From contig NZ_CP050154.1 of NCBI RefSeq assembly GCF_011617705.1, positions 4,092,001 to 4,156,000 of the forward strand: 64,000 bases of DNA, read 5' to 3'. Positions 1 through 7,671 of this stretch are shown here, in pieces. The translations under genes and the position numbers were made by a program. Position 1 is the first letter of the stretch, and each line of letters starts with the position of its first letter. This stretch comes from Brevibacterium limosum (GTDB lineage: Bacteria > Actinomycetota > Actinomycetes > Actinomycetales > Brevibacteriaceae). Under the pieces are notes generated by a model. It saw nothing but the letters and a program-made list of their open reading frames with translations. It did no database searches and had not been told where the DNA came from.

Positions 1-314
1 GCCCAGTGGAGGAAGGCGGCGATGAAGCCGCGCAGCACCTCGGGGGCGCTGTCCCCGCCGCCGGCGAGCACAGTCGCGCGCAGATCGGCGACGACCTGCT
101 CGTAGACCGCGCAGAGGAGGTCTTCGAGGGTGGAGAACGATTCGTAGAAATAGCGCTTGTTGAGGCCCGCGGACTCACAGACCGCCCCGACTGTCGTCGC
201 CCGATACCCCTGGGTGCCGAAAAGGGAGAGGCCGGCCGCGATGATCTGCTCGCGACGAGCGCTGGTGCGCTCTGCGGCGCTGCTGCCGGCGTACTGGCGT
301 CCCTCATCACTCAC
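1..314 (-). CDS. TetR-family transcriptional regulator (partial, 3' end outside window)
   Basis: Reading the minus strand from a GTG at 314 gives about 104 residues of a TetR N-terminus. Basic residues (ERTSARREQII) are followed by the helix-turn-helix: TQGYRATTVGAVCESAGLNKRYFYESFSTLEDLL is the typical TetR recognition region. The C-terminal ligand domain lies beyond base 1. No clear ribosome binding site precedes the GTG, so the mRNA may be leaderless. It is divergent from glpD with a perfect 20-bp palindrome between them, so it probably represses glpD and itself. From memory, Mycobacterium tuberculosis has the same order of a TetR gene beside glpD1, a flavoprotein and a lipid kinase (Rv2249c-Rv2252). 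Confidence 0.85.
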   Translation of the reverse strand, partial: MSDEGRQYAGSSAAERTSARREQIIAAGLSLFGTQGYRATTVGAVCESAGLNKRYFYESFSTLEDLLCAVYEQVVADLRATVLAGGGDSAPEVLRGFIAAFLHW

Positions 315-323
315 ACTGTGATC

Positions 324-376
324 TTGACAACATCGGCGAACGATTGCAAACTGGTACGCACTCGTACCAGAAAGGA
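324..376 (+). promoter_or_regulatory. glpD promoter, TetR operator and ribosome binding site
   Basis: TTGACA at 324-329 is a consensus -35. A weak -10 (CAAACT) sits 17 bases later at 347-352. Bases 351-370 form a perfect inverted repeat, CTGGTACG-CACT-CGTACCAG, overlapping the -10 and likely start site, as expected for a TetR-type repressor. AAAGGA at 371-376 is the glpD ribosome binding site, five bases before the ATG. Confidence 0.75.
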
Positions 377-381
377 CGCCG

Positions 382-1938
382 ATGAAGTCCACCCTTCCAG
401 GAGACTCCGCGCTCAACGCTGGTCGACGAGCTCGGGACCTCGCCTCCGTCACCGAAGGCGAGGTCGACCTCGTCGTCATCGGCGGCGGATTCACCGGCGT
501 CGGGGTCGCCCTCGACGCGGCGGCCCGTGGGCTCAGCGTCGCCCTCGTCGAACGCGGCGACCTCGCCTCGGGCACCAGCAGCTGGAGCTCCAAACTCGCC
601 CACGGCGGACTGCGCTACCTAGCCAAGGCCGACATCGGGATCGCATGGGAATCAGCCGTCGAACGCGGCCGGCTGATGAACACCATCGCCCCGCACCTCA
701 TCCGGCCGCTGCCGATGATCTTCCCGCTGCACCCGGGGATCGGCCGCGTCGAGGCCGCCGTGACGAGCGCCGGCTTCCACGCCGGCGACGCCCTGCGGAT
801 GCTCGCGCGCACCCCGAAGGAACTGCTCCCCCACCCCCGCCGGATCTCGGCCGCCGCAGTCCGGCGGCTCGCCCCGACCACCGACGCCGCTGGTCTGCGC
901 GGCGGACTGCTCAGCTGGGACGGCCAGCTCATCGACGACGCCAGGCTCGTCGTCGCCTTGGCCCGCACGGCCGCAGACCATGGTGCACGCATCATCACCT
1001 ACGCCGAGGCGACCGCCGTCGAACCCGGCCGCGTGCACGTCAGGGACCGCCTCACCGGGGACGAGCACACCATCGGCGCCAAGCAGATCGTCAACGCCGC
1101 CGGCGTCTGGTCCGATACGCTCTCCGACGAGGTCGAACTGGCCCCCAGCAAGGGTTCGCACATCCTCGTGCCGGCCGCTCGCCTGGGCCACCCGGAGGCC
1201 GCGATCACCGCACCGGTGCCCGGTCATTTCGGCCGCTACGTCTTCGCTGTGCCGTGGCACAACGGTCTGGTCATGATCGGCCTCACCGACGATCCGCATC
1301 ATGGGCCGATCCCGGAGCGCGCCCACCCCGACGGCGACGAAGAGACGTTCCTCCTCGACACGATCAACGCCGTCCTCGGCGACAAGCTCACGCCTGAGGA
1401 CATCGTCGGCAGCTACGCAGGCTTCCGCCCGCTGATCAAGAGCGCGGGAGCGTCAGCCAGCGCCGACCTCTCCCGCAGGCACGCCCTGCTGCGCGACTCG
1501 CGGACCGGTGCGCTGACCATCGTCGGCGGCAAACTCACCGCCTACCGACGCATGGCCGAAGACGCCGTCGACGCCGTGGTCGAAGCCGGCGGCCTGTCGG
1601 CCGGGCCGTGCCGGACCGCCGAACTCGGACTCGTCGGCAAGGGCACCCCCGCCCCCGGCCTGCCCGAACGCCTGGTCGCCGTCTTCGGAACCGAGGCCGC
1701 GAAGGTCGCCGCCTACGGTGACGCCGACCCCGCCCTCAACGAACCGGTGAGAGAGGGGATCCCGCTGACCGGGGCGGAAGTCCGCTTCGCCGTCGAGCAC
1801 GAACTCGCCCTCACGGTCGAGGACGTCATCGACCGGCGGTCTCGTTGGGGTCTCGTCGACGCCGATCGCACCGACCTCTATGACTCTGTGGTCCGGCTCG
1901 CTCCGGAACTCATCACCGAATCACGACACGAAGGATGA
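382..1938 (+). CDS. glpD: FAD-dependent glycerol-3-phosphate dehydrogenase
   Basis: Oxidises sn-glycerol-3-phosphate to dihydroxyacetone phosphate and passes electrons to the quinone pool; a peripheral membrane flavoprotein. At 518 residues it is in the family range, though at the short end. The FAD dinucleotide-binding motif IGGGFTGVGVALDAAARG is near residues 33-50, followed by the family signature SSWSSKLAHGGLRYL near residues 70-85. GGKLTAYRRMAEDA near residue 380 is the usual second FAD contact. The ATG has a good ribosome binding site. The stop overlaps the next start (ATGA), so it heads a translationally coupled trio. Control by the adjacent TetR protein is inferred from the operator. 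Confidence 0.93.
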   Translation: MKSTLPGDSALNAGRRARDLASVTEGEVDLVVIGGGFTGVGVALDAAARGLSVALVERGDLASGTSSWSSKLAHGGLRYLAKADIGIAWESAVERGRLMNTIAPHLIRPLPMIFPLHPGIGRVEAAVTSAGFHAGDALRMLARTPKELLPHPRRISAAAVRRLAPTTDAAGLRGGLLSWDGQLIDDARLVVALARTAADHGARIITYAEATAVEPGRVHVRDRLTGDEHTIGAKQIVNAAGVWSDTLSDEVELAPSKGSHILVPAARLGHPEAAITAPVPGHFGRYVFAVPWHNGLVMIGLTDDPHHGPIPERAHPDGDEETFLLDTINAVLGDKLTPEDIVGSYAGFRPLIKSAGASASADLSRRHALLRDSRTGALTIVGGKLTAYRRMAEDAVDAVVEAGGLSAGPCRTAELGLVGKGTPAPGLPERLVAVFGTEAAKVAAYGDADPALNEPVREGIPLTGAEVRFAVEHELALTVEDVIDRRSRWGLVDADRTDLYDSVVRLAPELITESRHEG

Positions 1939-3596
1939 CGAACATGGACAACACTCGACCGCGCATGCGCTGGTGGGGCTGGGGCGAGGACGGCAACGAC
2001 GGCCCCGTCAAGCCCGGCGCGAAGAAGATCCTCAGCAGGCACTGCGGCTGGCCGGCCGGGGTCGATCACCCGCCGGTGGCACTCGAGGACGTCTCGCTGC
2101 CCGAATCGACGCTCACCGATGAGGTGCGCACCCGCCTCACCGAGACCGTGGGCGAGGACTTCGTCCGCGACGATCGTGCCGTCCGCGTCTCCCATGCGGC
2201 CGGCCGCAGCCTGCCCGACCTCATCCGCCTGCGCAGCGGAGCGCTCACCCACGCTCCCGATGCGGTGGTCTACCCCGCGTCCGACGCCGAGGTGGACGCC
2301 CTGCTGACCGTGTGCAGCGAAGAATCCGTTGCGGTCGTTCCGTTCGGCGGCGGCACGAGCGTCGTCGGCGGCATCACCGCCGCCCGTGCGCAGTTCTCGG
2401 CATGCGTGAGCATCAGCCTGGCCCGCCTCGACAAGATCGTCGACATCGACGAAGAATCGCTGACGGCCACGGTCCAAGCCGGCGTCTTCGGACCCGATCT
2501 GGAGGAGGCGCTGCAGGCTCGCGGCTTCACGCTCGCCCACTACCCCCAGTCCTTCGAATTCAGCACCGTCGGCGGCTGGGTCGCTACCCGATCTGCCGGT
2601 CAGCAGTCGACCGGATACGGACGCATCGACGAGAACGTGTACGGCCTGCGCTGTTCGACTCCGTGCGGTCCGATCGAGCTGCGGACCACCCCAGCCACCG
2701 CGGCCGGCCCGAATCCGCGCCAGCTGTTCGTCGGCTCCGAGGGGACGCTGGGCATCATCACCGAGGTGACGCTGCGCATCCGCCGCACACCGCAGTCGAG
2801 CCTGGCCGACTCCTGGTTCTTCCCCGATTTCGCTTCGGGAACCGCGGCGCTGCGTGACATGGAGCAGTCGGGACTCCGCCTTGACATCGCGCGGCTCTCG
2901 GATGTCAACGAGACCGCGTTCGGGCTCTCTCAGCTCGGCAGCGAACTGCAGCGCAAGGGCATCCTCGCCTATCTGCGCGCTCGCGGAGTCTCGACTCCCT
3001 GCCTGCTCGTCGTCCGCTTCGACGGACGCCCGACCGAGAATCGCTCACGCCGCTCCGAGGCCCGCTCGATCGCCCGGAAGCACAAGGGCGCCAACCTCGG
3101 CGCGGCTCCGGAGACGACGTGGGAGAAGCACCGCTTCTCGACCCCGTACCTGCGCGATCAGCTGCTGCAGGAGGGGATGATCGTCGAGACGTTGGAGACC
3201 TCGGCACCATGGTCGACGGTCGAACAGCTCCACGACACGATCAGCGCCGCCGTCGAGAAAGCCCTGGCCGATCGCGGGACACCCGCGTTCGTGCTCTGCC
3301 ACGTCTCGCACCTCTACGCCTCGGGATGTTCGCTGTACTACACGATCTTCGCCGAGCAGCAGCCCGGTGCGGAGATCGCCCAGTGGAAGGCGCTGAAGTC
3401 CGCGGCCGGCGACGCCATCGTCGCAGGCGGCGGCACGATCACCCACCACCACGCCGTGGGCACCGACCACGCCCCCTGGATGACAGCAGAGACCGGTGGG
3501 CTGTGGCTGCGGATGCTGCGGGCGGCCAAGGCCGAGGTCGACCCCGCAGGCATCATGAATCCGGACAAGCTCATGAACGGACCTGCAAGGCTGTGA
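1935..3596 (+). CDS. FAD-binding oxidase related to alkylglycerone-phosphate synthase
   Basis: A 553-residue FAD_binding_4/vanillyl-alcohol-oxidase-fold flavoprotein. The FAD pyrophosphate-binding loop PFGGGTSVVGGI lies near residues 135-147 and VGSEGTLGIITEVTLRI near residues 268-285. Close to the C-terminus is GGTITHHHAVG; a His-His-His motif here is characteristic of alkyldihydroxyacetone-phosphate synthases, as opposed to plain glycolate or lactate oxidases. It lies between glpD (makes DHAP) and a lipid kinase, which suggests glycerol-ether or modified phospholipid chemistry, but the substrate is unknown. It overlaps both neighbours by four bases. The family call is secure; the reaction is inferred. 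Confidence 0.85.
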   Translation: MTNMDNTRPRMRWWGWGEDGNDGPVKPGAKKILSRHCGWPAGVDHPPVALEDVSLPESTLTDEVRTRLTETVGEDFVRDDRAVRVSHAAGRSLPDLIRLRSGALTHAPDAVVYPASDAEVDALLTVCSEESVAVVPFGGGTSVVGGITAARAQFSACVSISLARLDKIVDIDEESLTATVQAGVFGPDLEEALQARGFTLAHYPQSFEFSTVGGWVATRSAGQQSTGYGRIDENVYGLRCSTPCGPIELRTTPATAAGPNPRQLFVGSEGTLGIITEVTLRIRRTPQSSLADSWFFPDFASGTAALRDMEQSGLRLDIARLSDVNETAFGLSQLGSELQRKGILAYLRARGVSTPCLLVVRFDGRPTENRSRRSEARSIARKHKGANLGAAPETTWEKHRFSTPYLRDQLLQEGMIVETLETSAPWSTVEQLHDTISAAVEKALADRGTPAFVLCHVSHLYASGCSLYYTIFAEQQPGAEIAQWKALKSAAGDAIVAGGGTITHHHAVGTDHAPWMTAETGGLWLRMLRAAKAEVDPAGIMNPDKLMNGPARL

Positions 3597-4543
3597 GCGG
3601 CGACCCCGAAGACAAGGACTCCACGGTCAGGGGATCCGCAGGCCCGACCGCCGATCGCTCGACCGTGCCCGTGATCCTCAATCCCACCGCACGCAGAGGC
3701 GCCGTGCTCAAGCGCATCGATCCGCTGGTCGAGGCCTTTGCCGCCCATGGTCTCGAGGCGCGGCTCGTGAGGAGCACGAGCGAGGAGCATGCGAAGGAGC
3801 TCGCCGCCGGATTCGCCGCAGATGGCGCACGGGTCGTGGGCGCACTCGGCGGTGACGGGATGGCGCGTTCGGTCGCGGCCGGCCTCGTGGATACGGAGAC
3901 GTCTCTGGGCGTCATCGCCGGCGGTCGCGGCAACGACCTCATCGGCAAGCTCGGCATCCCCAAGGGCACCGAGGGGGCCGTGGCGAACATCGCCGCCGGC
4001 CGCGATCAGATCATCGATGTCCTCGACCTCGACGGGAAGGTCAGTCTCAGCAATGTCTGCCTCGGCCTCGACTCAACCGTCCAGCGCCACGCGAACTCGG
4101 CCAAGTACGTCAAGGGACAGTGGGTGTACCTGTATGGGGTCCTCCGGGCGATCCTGCCGCCGAAGAGCATCGAGCTCGAGCTGACCGTCGACGGCAAGCG
4201 CGTCGATTTCCGGGGCCTGACCGCAGGCTTCGCGAACTCGGGTCGCTACGGGGGCGGGCTCAAGCTCTCCCCCGAGGCGGAGCTCGACGACGGGCTCATC
4301 GACGTCGTCCTGCTCAAGGACGCGTTCCTGCCCAGACTCGCTGTCGAGCTCGTCGCGTTCATGTCGGGCAGGCACGACCGTCACCCGCATATCCACTTCG
4401 GCCATGCTCGCGAGATCCGCATCGATACCCCGGCCGGCGCAACTCCGGTCGCCATCGTCGCCGATGGCGACGAGATCGGCCAGACCCCGGCCACCGTGAC
4501 GATTCGTCCGTCGTCACTGAAGGTCCGCGTCCCCCGCCAGTGA
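3593..4543 (+). CDS. Diacylglycerol kinase family lipid kinase
   Basis: A 316-residue protein of the DAGK/sphingosine-kinase-like (YegS/DgkB) family, which phosphorylates diacylglycerol or related lipids with ATP. The N-terminus has VPVILNPTARRG, the nucleotide-binding glycine loop is GALGGDGMARSVAAG, and the second family loop is GVIAGGRGNDLIGKLG. The usual GTGND is GRGND here. The GTG start at 3593 overlaps the upstream stop (GTGA), so it is translated by coupling; no strong ribosome binding site is visible. With glpD and the AGPS-like protein it forms a compact glycerolipid operon. Confidence 0.85.
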   Translation: MSGDPEDKDSTVRGSAGPTADRSTVPVILNPTARRGAVLKRIDPLVEAFAAHGLEARLVRSTSEEHAKELAAGFAADGARVVGALGGDGMARSVAAGLVDTETSLGVIAGGRGNDLIGKLGIPKGTEGAVANIAAGRDQIIDVLDLDGKVSLSNVCLGLDSTVQRHANSAKYVKGQWVYLYGVLRAILPPKSIELELTVDGKRVDFRGLTAGFANSGRYGGGLKLSPEAELDDGLIDVVLLKDAFLPRLAVELVAFMSGRHDRHPHIHFGHAREIRIDTPAGATPVAIVADGDEIGQTPATVTIRPSSLKVRVPRQ

Positions 4544-4577
4544 GGATGTCCCGCCGGTGACACGACTGAGCGCCCAC

Positions 4578-4640
4578 GGGTCGACGCTCAATCCTTGGCC
4601 CTCAGTGGTGCCTGGCCCTCAGTTTTCGTCGACCCTCAGT
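4578..4640. repeat. Inverted repeat and 17-base-period direct repeats between convergent genes
   Basis: GGGTCGACG at 4578-4586 pairs perfectly with CGTCGACCC at 4627-4635, a possible terminator serving both convergent genes. Inside are two copies of TGGCCCTCAGT (4596-4606, 4613-4623) and a third degenerate copy ending at 4640, spaced 17 bases; the last includes the paaZ stop codon. Confidence 0.45.
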
Positions 4641-6672
4641 ACTCCTTGGCCACGAGCGTGAGCACATCGTAGTTCGCGACGGGTTCGTCGTTCTGGTTCA
4701 CGACCTGGGCGTCCCAGCGGACCTCACCGTATTCGTCGGTCTCTCGCGGGGTGATGCGCTTGGCGGTGAGCGTGACCTTGAGCTTGTCGCCCGGGGAGAC
4801 GGGCGTGATGAAGGTGAGCCCCTCGAGGCCGTAGTTCGCGAGCACCGGGCCCGGGTCCGGCTGGACGAAGAGTCCGGCGGCGAAGGACACGATGAGGTAG
4901 CCGTGCGCCACGCGCCCCGGGAAGAACGGGTTCGCGGCGGCCGCCTCTTCGTTCATATGAGCGTAGAAGGTGTCGCCGGTGAAGTTCGCGAAGTGCTCGA
5001 TGTCGTCGAGCGTGACTTCCCGCCACTCCGAATCGAGGGTGTCGCCGAGGCGCAGATCGGCCAGCGACTTCGTGAACGGATGCTCGCCGAGGCGGCGCTG
5101 CGAACCGTTGACCCATTCCCCTCCGATCGCGGTGAGCATATCCGGGGAGGCCTGGATCGCGGTGCGCTGCATGAAGTGTTCGACGCCGCGCAGTCCGCCC
5201 ATCTCCTCGCCGCCGCCGGCCCGACCGGGGCCGCCGTGGATGAGATTCGGCAGGGGCGAACCGTGACCGGTCGACTCTTCGGCATCGTCGCGGTCGAGGA
5301 CGAGGACCCGGCCATGCCACGGAGCGATCCTGCGGACGAATTCGGTGGCGAAATCGCGATCGTGGGTGACGACGGAGCCGACCAGGGAGCCGCGGCCACG
5401 GGCGGCCAGGCGGACGGCCTCCTCGGTGTCTGAATAGGTGATGATCGAGGTCACGGGACCGAAGGCCTCGATGTCGTGGACGCCGTCGGCCCAGGCGTCA
5501 TCGGCCTGGAGGACGGTGCCTGCGACATAGGCCCCGCCGTGCTCGGCGGCCAGCCGATCCGACTCCTCACGTCCGCCGGCGAGCAGGTGCGCTCCCCCGG
5601 CGATGATCCGGTCGACCGCGTCGAGGACGTCGGTGCGCTGCTTGTCGGAGACGACGGGGCCCAGGCGGGTGGACTTCTCGCGCGGATCGCCCACGCCTTG
5701 GGTGGCGAGCTTGGCGATGATGGCCTCAGCAACCGCCTCGGCGTGGGCCTCAGGGACGAAGGTGCGGCGGATCGCGGTGCACTTCTGTCCGGCCTTGACG
5801 GTCATCTCGGCGACGACGCCGGAGACGAAGAGGTCGAATTCTTGCGTGCCGGGTGCGGCGTCGGGGCCGAGCAGGGAGAAGTTGAGCGAATCCGCCTCGG
5901 CGAAGAAGCGCGTGCCGCGCTGGGTCACGCAGTCGAGTCCGGAGAGGTGGCGGGCGGTGTTCGCGGAGCCGGTGAAGGCGATCGCGTCCTGTTCGGCGAG
6001 GTGGTCGAACAGCGGGGTGACATCACCGCTGATCAGCTGGATCGCACCGGCGGGGAGCAGGCCGGACTCGATCATATCCGCGACGACGGCGCGGGTCAGG
6101 TGGGCGGTGTCCGTGGCGGGCTTGACGACGACGGGGATGCCGGCGACGAACATCGGCCCGAACTTCTCGAGCATGCCCCAGACGGGGAAGTTGAAGGCGT
6201 TGATCTGCAGCGCCAGGCCCTGCCGGGAGGTGAGGATGTGGCGGCCGACGAAGGTGCCGTTCTTCGACAGGCGCTCGACCCCGCCGTCGAGGTGGACGGT
6301 CGAGTTCGGCATCTGACGGCGGGCGACGCCGGAGTAGGTGAAGAGGGTGCCGATGCCGCCCTCGATGTCGACGAAGGCGTCGCGCTTCGTGGTGCCGGTG
6401 GAGAACGAGATCTCGTGGTAGCTCTTCGTGCGCTCCATGAGGTAGGTCGCGAGCTTCTTGAGGATCACACCGCGCTGGTGGAAGGTCAGCTTCTGCAGCG
6501 CCTCGATGCCGGTCGTCCGGGCGTGGTCGGCGACGGCGGCGAAGTCGATTCCGGCCGAGCTCACCGAGTGCAGGAGCTCTCCGGTGCCGGCGTCGCGGAC
6601 GGGTCGGGCGGACTCGGTCGCCCCGGGCGTGTGCCAGGATCCGGCCACATAGGAACTGAGGATTTCGGTCAT
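4636..6672 (-). CDS. paaZ: Bifunctional oxepin-CoA hydrolase / 3-oxo-5,6-dehydrosuberyl-CoA semialdehyde dehydrogenase PaaZ
   Basis: Opens the oxepin-CoA ring and oxidises the resulting aldehyde in aerobic phenylacetyl-CoA degradation. The 678 residues match the usual length (about 680). The N-terminal aldehyde dehydrogenase domain has a catalytic cysteine in KAGQKCTAIRR and glutamate in FFAEADSLNFS. The C-terminal MaoC-like hydratase domain has FTGDTFYAHMNEEAAAA and PGRVAHGYLIVSFAAG. I chose the ATG at 6672 because GGGAG precedes it and MTEILSSYVAGSWH is the normal family N-terminus. No other paa genes are in the window. A PaaR-like 22-bp operator lies about 80 bases upstream. Confidence 0.93.
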   Translation of the reverse strand: MTEILSSYVAGSWHTPGATESARPVRDAGTGELLHSVSSAGIDFAAVADHARTTGIEALQKLTFHQRGVILKKLATYLMERTKSYHEISFSTGTTKRDAFVDIEGGIGTLFTYSGVARRQMPNSTVHLDGGVERLSKNGTFVGRHILTSRQGLALQINAFNFPVWGMLEKFGPMFVAGIPVVVKPATDTAHLTRAVVADMIESGLLPAGAIQLISGDVTPLFDHLAEQDAIAFTGSANTARHLSGLDCVTQRGTRFFAEADSLNFSLLGPDAAPGTQEFDLFVSGVVAEMTVKAGQKCTAIRRTFVPEAHAEAVAEAIIAKLATQGVGDPREKSTRLGPVVSDKQRTDVLDAVDRIIAGGAHLLAGGREESDRLAAEHGGAYVAGTVLQADDAWADGVHDIEAFGPVTSIITYSDTEEAVRLAARGRGSLVGSVVTHDRDFATEFVRRIAPWHGRVLVLDRDDAEESTGHGSPLPNLIHGGPGRAGGGEEMGGLRGVEHFMQRTAIQASPDMLTAIGGEWVNGSQRRLGEHPFTKSLADLRLGDTLDSEWREVTLDDIEHFANFTGDTFYAHMNEEAAAANPFFPGRVAHGYLIVSFAAGLFVQPDPGPVLANYGLEGLTFITPVSPGDKLKVTLTAKRITPRETDEYGEVRWDAQVVNQNDEPVANYDVLTLVAKEY

Positions 6673-6751
6673 GCTTTGCTCTCCCTGGTGAAACGACGTC
6701 TCCCGGTCCACGGCGGCCGCTGTCGGCACCGCTGCCGATTCCTAGAAATAT

Positions 6752-6773
6752 ACTAACCAATCGGTCGGTAATT
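6752..6773 (-). promoter_or_regulatory. PaaR-like TetR operator upstream of paaZ
   Basis: The 22 bases beginning ACTAACCAATCGGTCGG match, with two mismatches at defined positions, the Corynebacterium PaaR motif as I remember it (ACTNACCGNNCGNNCGGTNA + GT). It sits 79 bases upstream of the paaZ start, between paaZ and the small genes to its right. This supports repression relieved by phenylacetyl-CoA, but the motif is recalled, not searched. Confidence 0.6.
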
Positions 6774-6889
6774 GTCATAGGGTGCCGTCAGGACGCATGG
6801 GGGCCGCCACAGGGTGAGCGCAGCATCGTATGACCGACACAGCGTGAGCGCGGCATAGGGCGAGGTCACCCGCCACGCAGCGAGATCGG

Positions 6890-7063
6890 TCAGAGGCGGT
6901 CGAGCAGCTCTCGCTCGGCGTCGGGATGGATCTCTCCCGTGTCCTTGTCCACCACCGGCTCGATACGGCCCTGCTGCTCCCACTGGGCGGCGATGACGCC
7001 GAGTTCGGCCTCGATGGCCTTTCGGCTGGCCCCGAAGTGCGCGGTGTCGGAGATCTCAGCCAT
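6890..7063 (-). CDS. Small hypothetical protein (57 aa)
   Basis: The minus strand from ATG at 7063 reads MAEISDTAHFGASRKAIEAE and continues through GVIAAQWEQQGRIEPVVDKD to a TGA at 6890. It overlaps the end of the upstream YtxH-like gene by eight bases, which implies coupled translation. The product is soluble, acidic, with no signal or membrane segment. I do not recognise a family. Linkage to a YtxH-type envelope or stress protein is the only functional hint. Confidence 0.65.
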   Translation of the reverse strand: MAEISDTAHFGASRKAIEAELGVIAAQWEQQGRIEPVVDKDTGEIHPDAERELLDRL

Positions 7064-7358
7064 GGCTGTCCTCCGTCGGGTCGTCAGTCGAGTCGCCGGA
7101 GATCTTCGACTTCATCTCATCGCCGACTCTCTTCGATTTCTCGCCGGCGCTCTTCAGCGCCTGCTCGGCTTTGTCCTGCACGACCGGAGCCTTCTCTCTG
7201 ACTGTGTCCTCGACGTCGGACACGCGGTCTTGGACCTTGGGGTCGCTCCACAGATCCTGCGCATATCCCTTCAGCTTTTCGTAGCTCTGTCGGCCGGCTC
7301 GGGAGCCGAGGACGAACCCCACTCCGATTCCTGCCGCCAGTAGAAGTCTGCCTTTCAT
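7056..7358 (-). CDS. YtxH-like small membrane-anchored protein
   Basis: About 100 residues. A short hydrophobic N-terminal segment (RLLLAAGIGVGFVLGSRAG) is followed by RQSYEKLKGYAQDLW and a long charged, coiled-coil-like helix rich in Lys, Glu and Asp. This layout is typical of the YtxH family, small general-stress proteins of unknown biochemistry anchored at the membrane. Two ATGs are adjacent; the second (7358) has AGGGG at better spacing than the one at 7361. It overlaps the 57-residue gene downstream. Confidence 0.7.
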   Translation of the reverse strand: MKGRLLLAAGIGVGFVLGSRAGRQSYEKLKGYAQDLWSDPKVQDRVSDVEDTVREKAPVVQDKAEQALKSAGEKSKRVGDEMKSKISGDSTDDPTEDSHG

Positions 7359-7671
7359 CATGCCCCTCTCTCTGCTGTTCCGGCCACGATAACGGCACCG
7401 GGCAACGGCGCGGAACCGGGCCGCTGACTCACCGATGACCGCCGCGAACGGGCGCAGCCTGCGGTGAGGGATCGCCTCCGGCCCTCATGCAGGTGACATC
7501 GGCCAGCATCTGCAATATAGTCAGAGGCAATTACTGACCAAGCAGTCAGCCGTGACGGGCGGCCACTCGTCACGCGCCCCACCGGCGGCACCGGCGATCA
7601 CTCAGAGTCGAGGACCACCGCCGCCGGCAACGGCACCAGGCAATGTCGCCCAGCAACCGAAAGATCCTGTC
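7359..7671. other. 313-base intergenic region with a candidate TetR operator
   Basis: Separates the divergent YtxH-like gene and the MFS transporter. CTGAC-CAAGCA-GTCAG at 7534-7549 is an inverted repeat within ACTGACCAAGCAGTCAG, resembling TetR-family sites and loosely the PaaR-like site at 6752. GAAAG at 7659-7663 is a weak ribosome binding site for the transporter. Nothing else recognisable. Confidence 0.5.

Noticed and set aside
5476..6756. Long open frame on the plus strand opposite paaZ
   Set aside because: Gly/Asp/Arg-rich translation without domain features; a typical high-G+C shadow of the real minus-strand gene.
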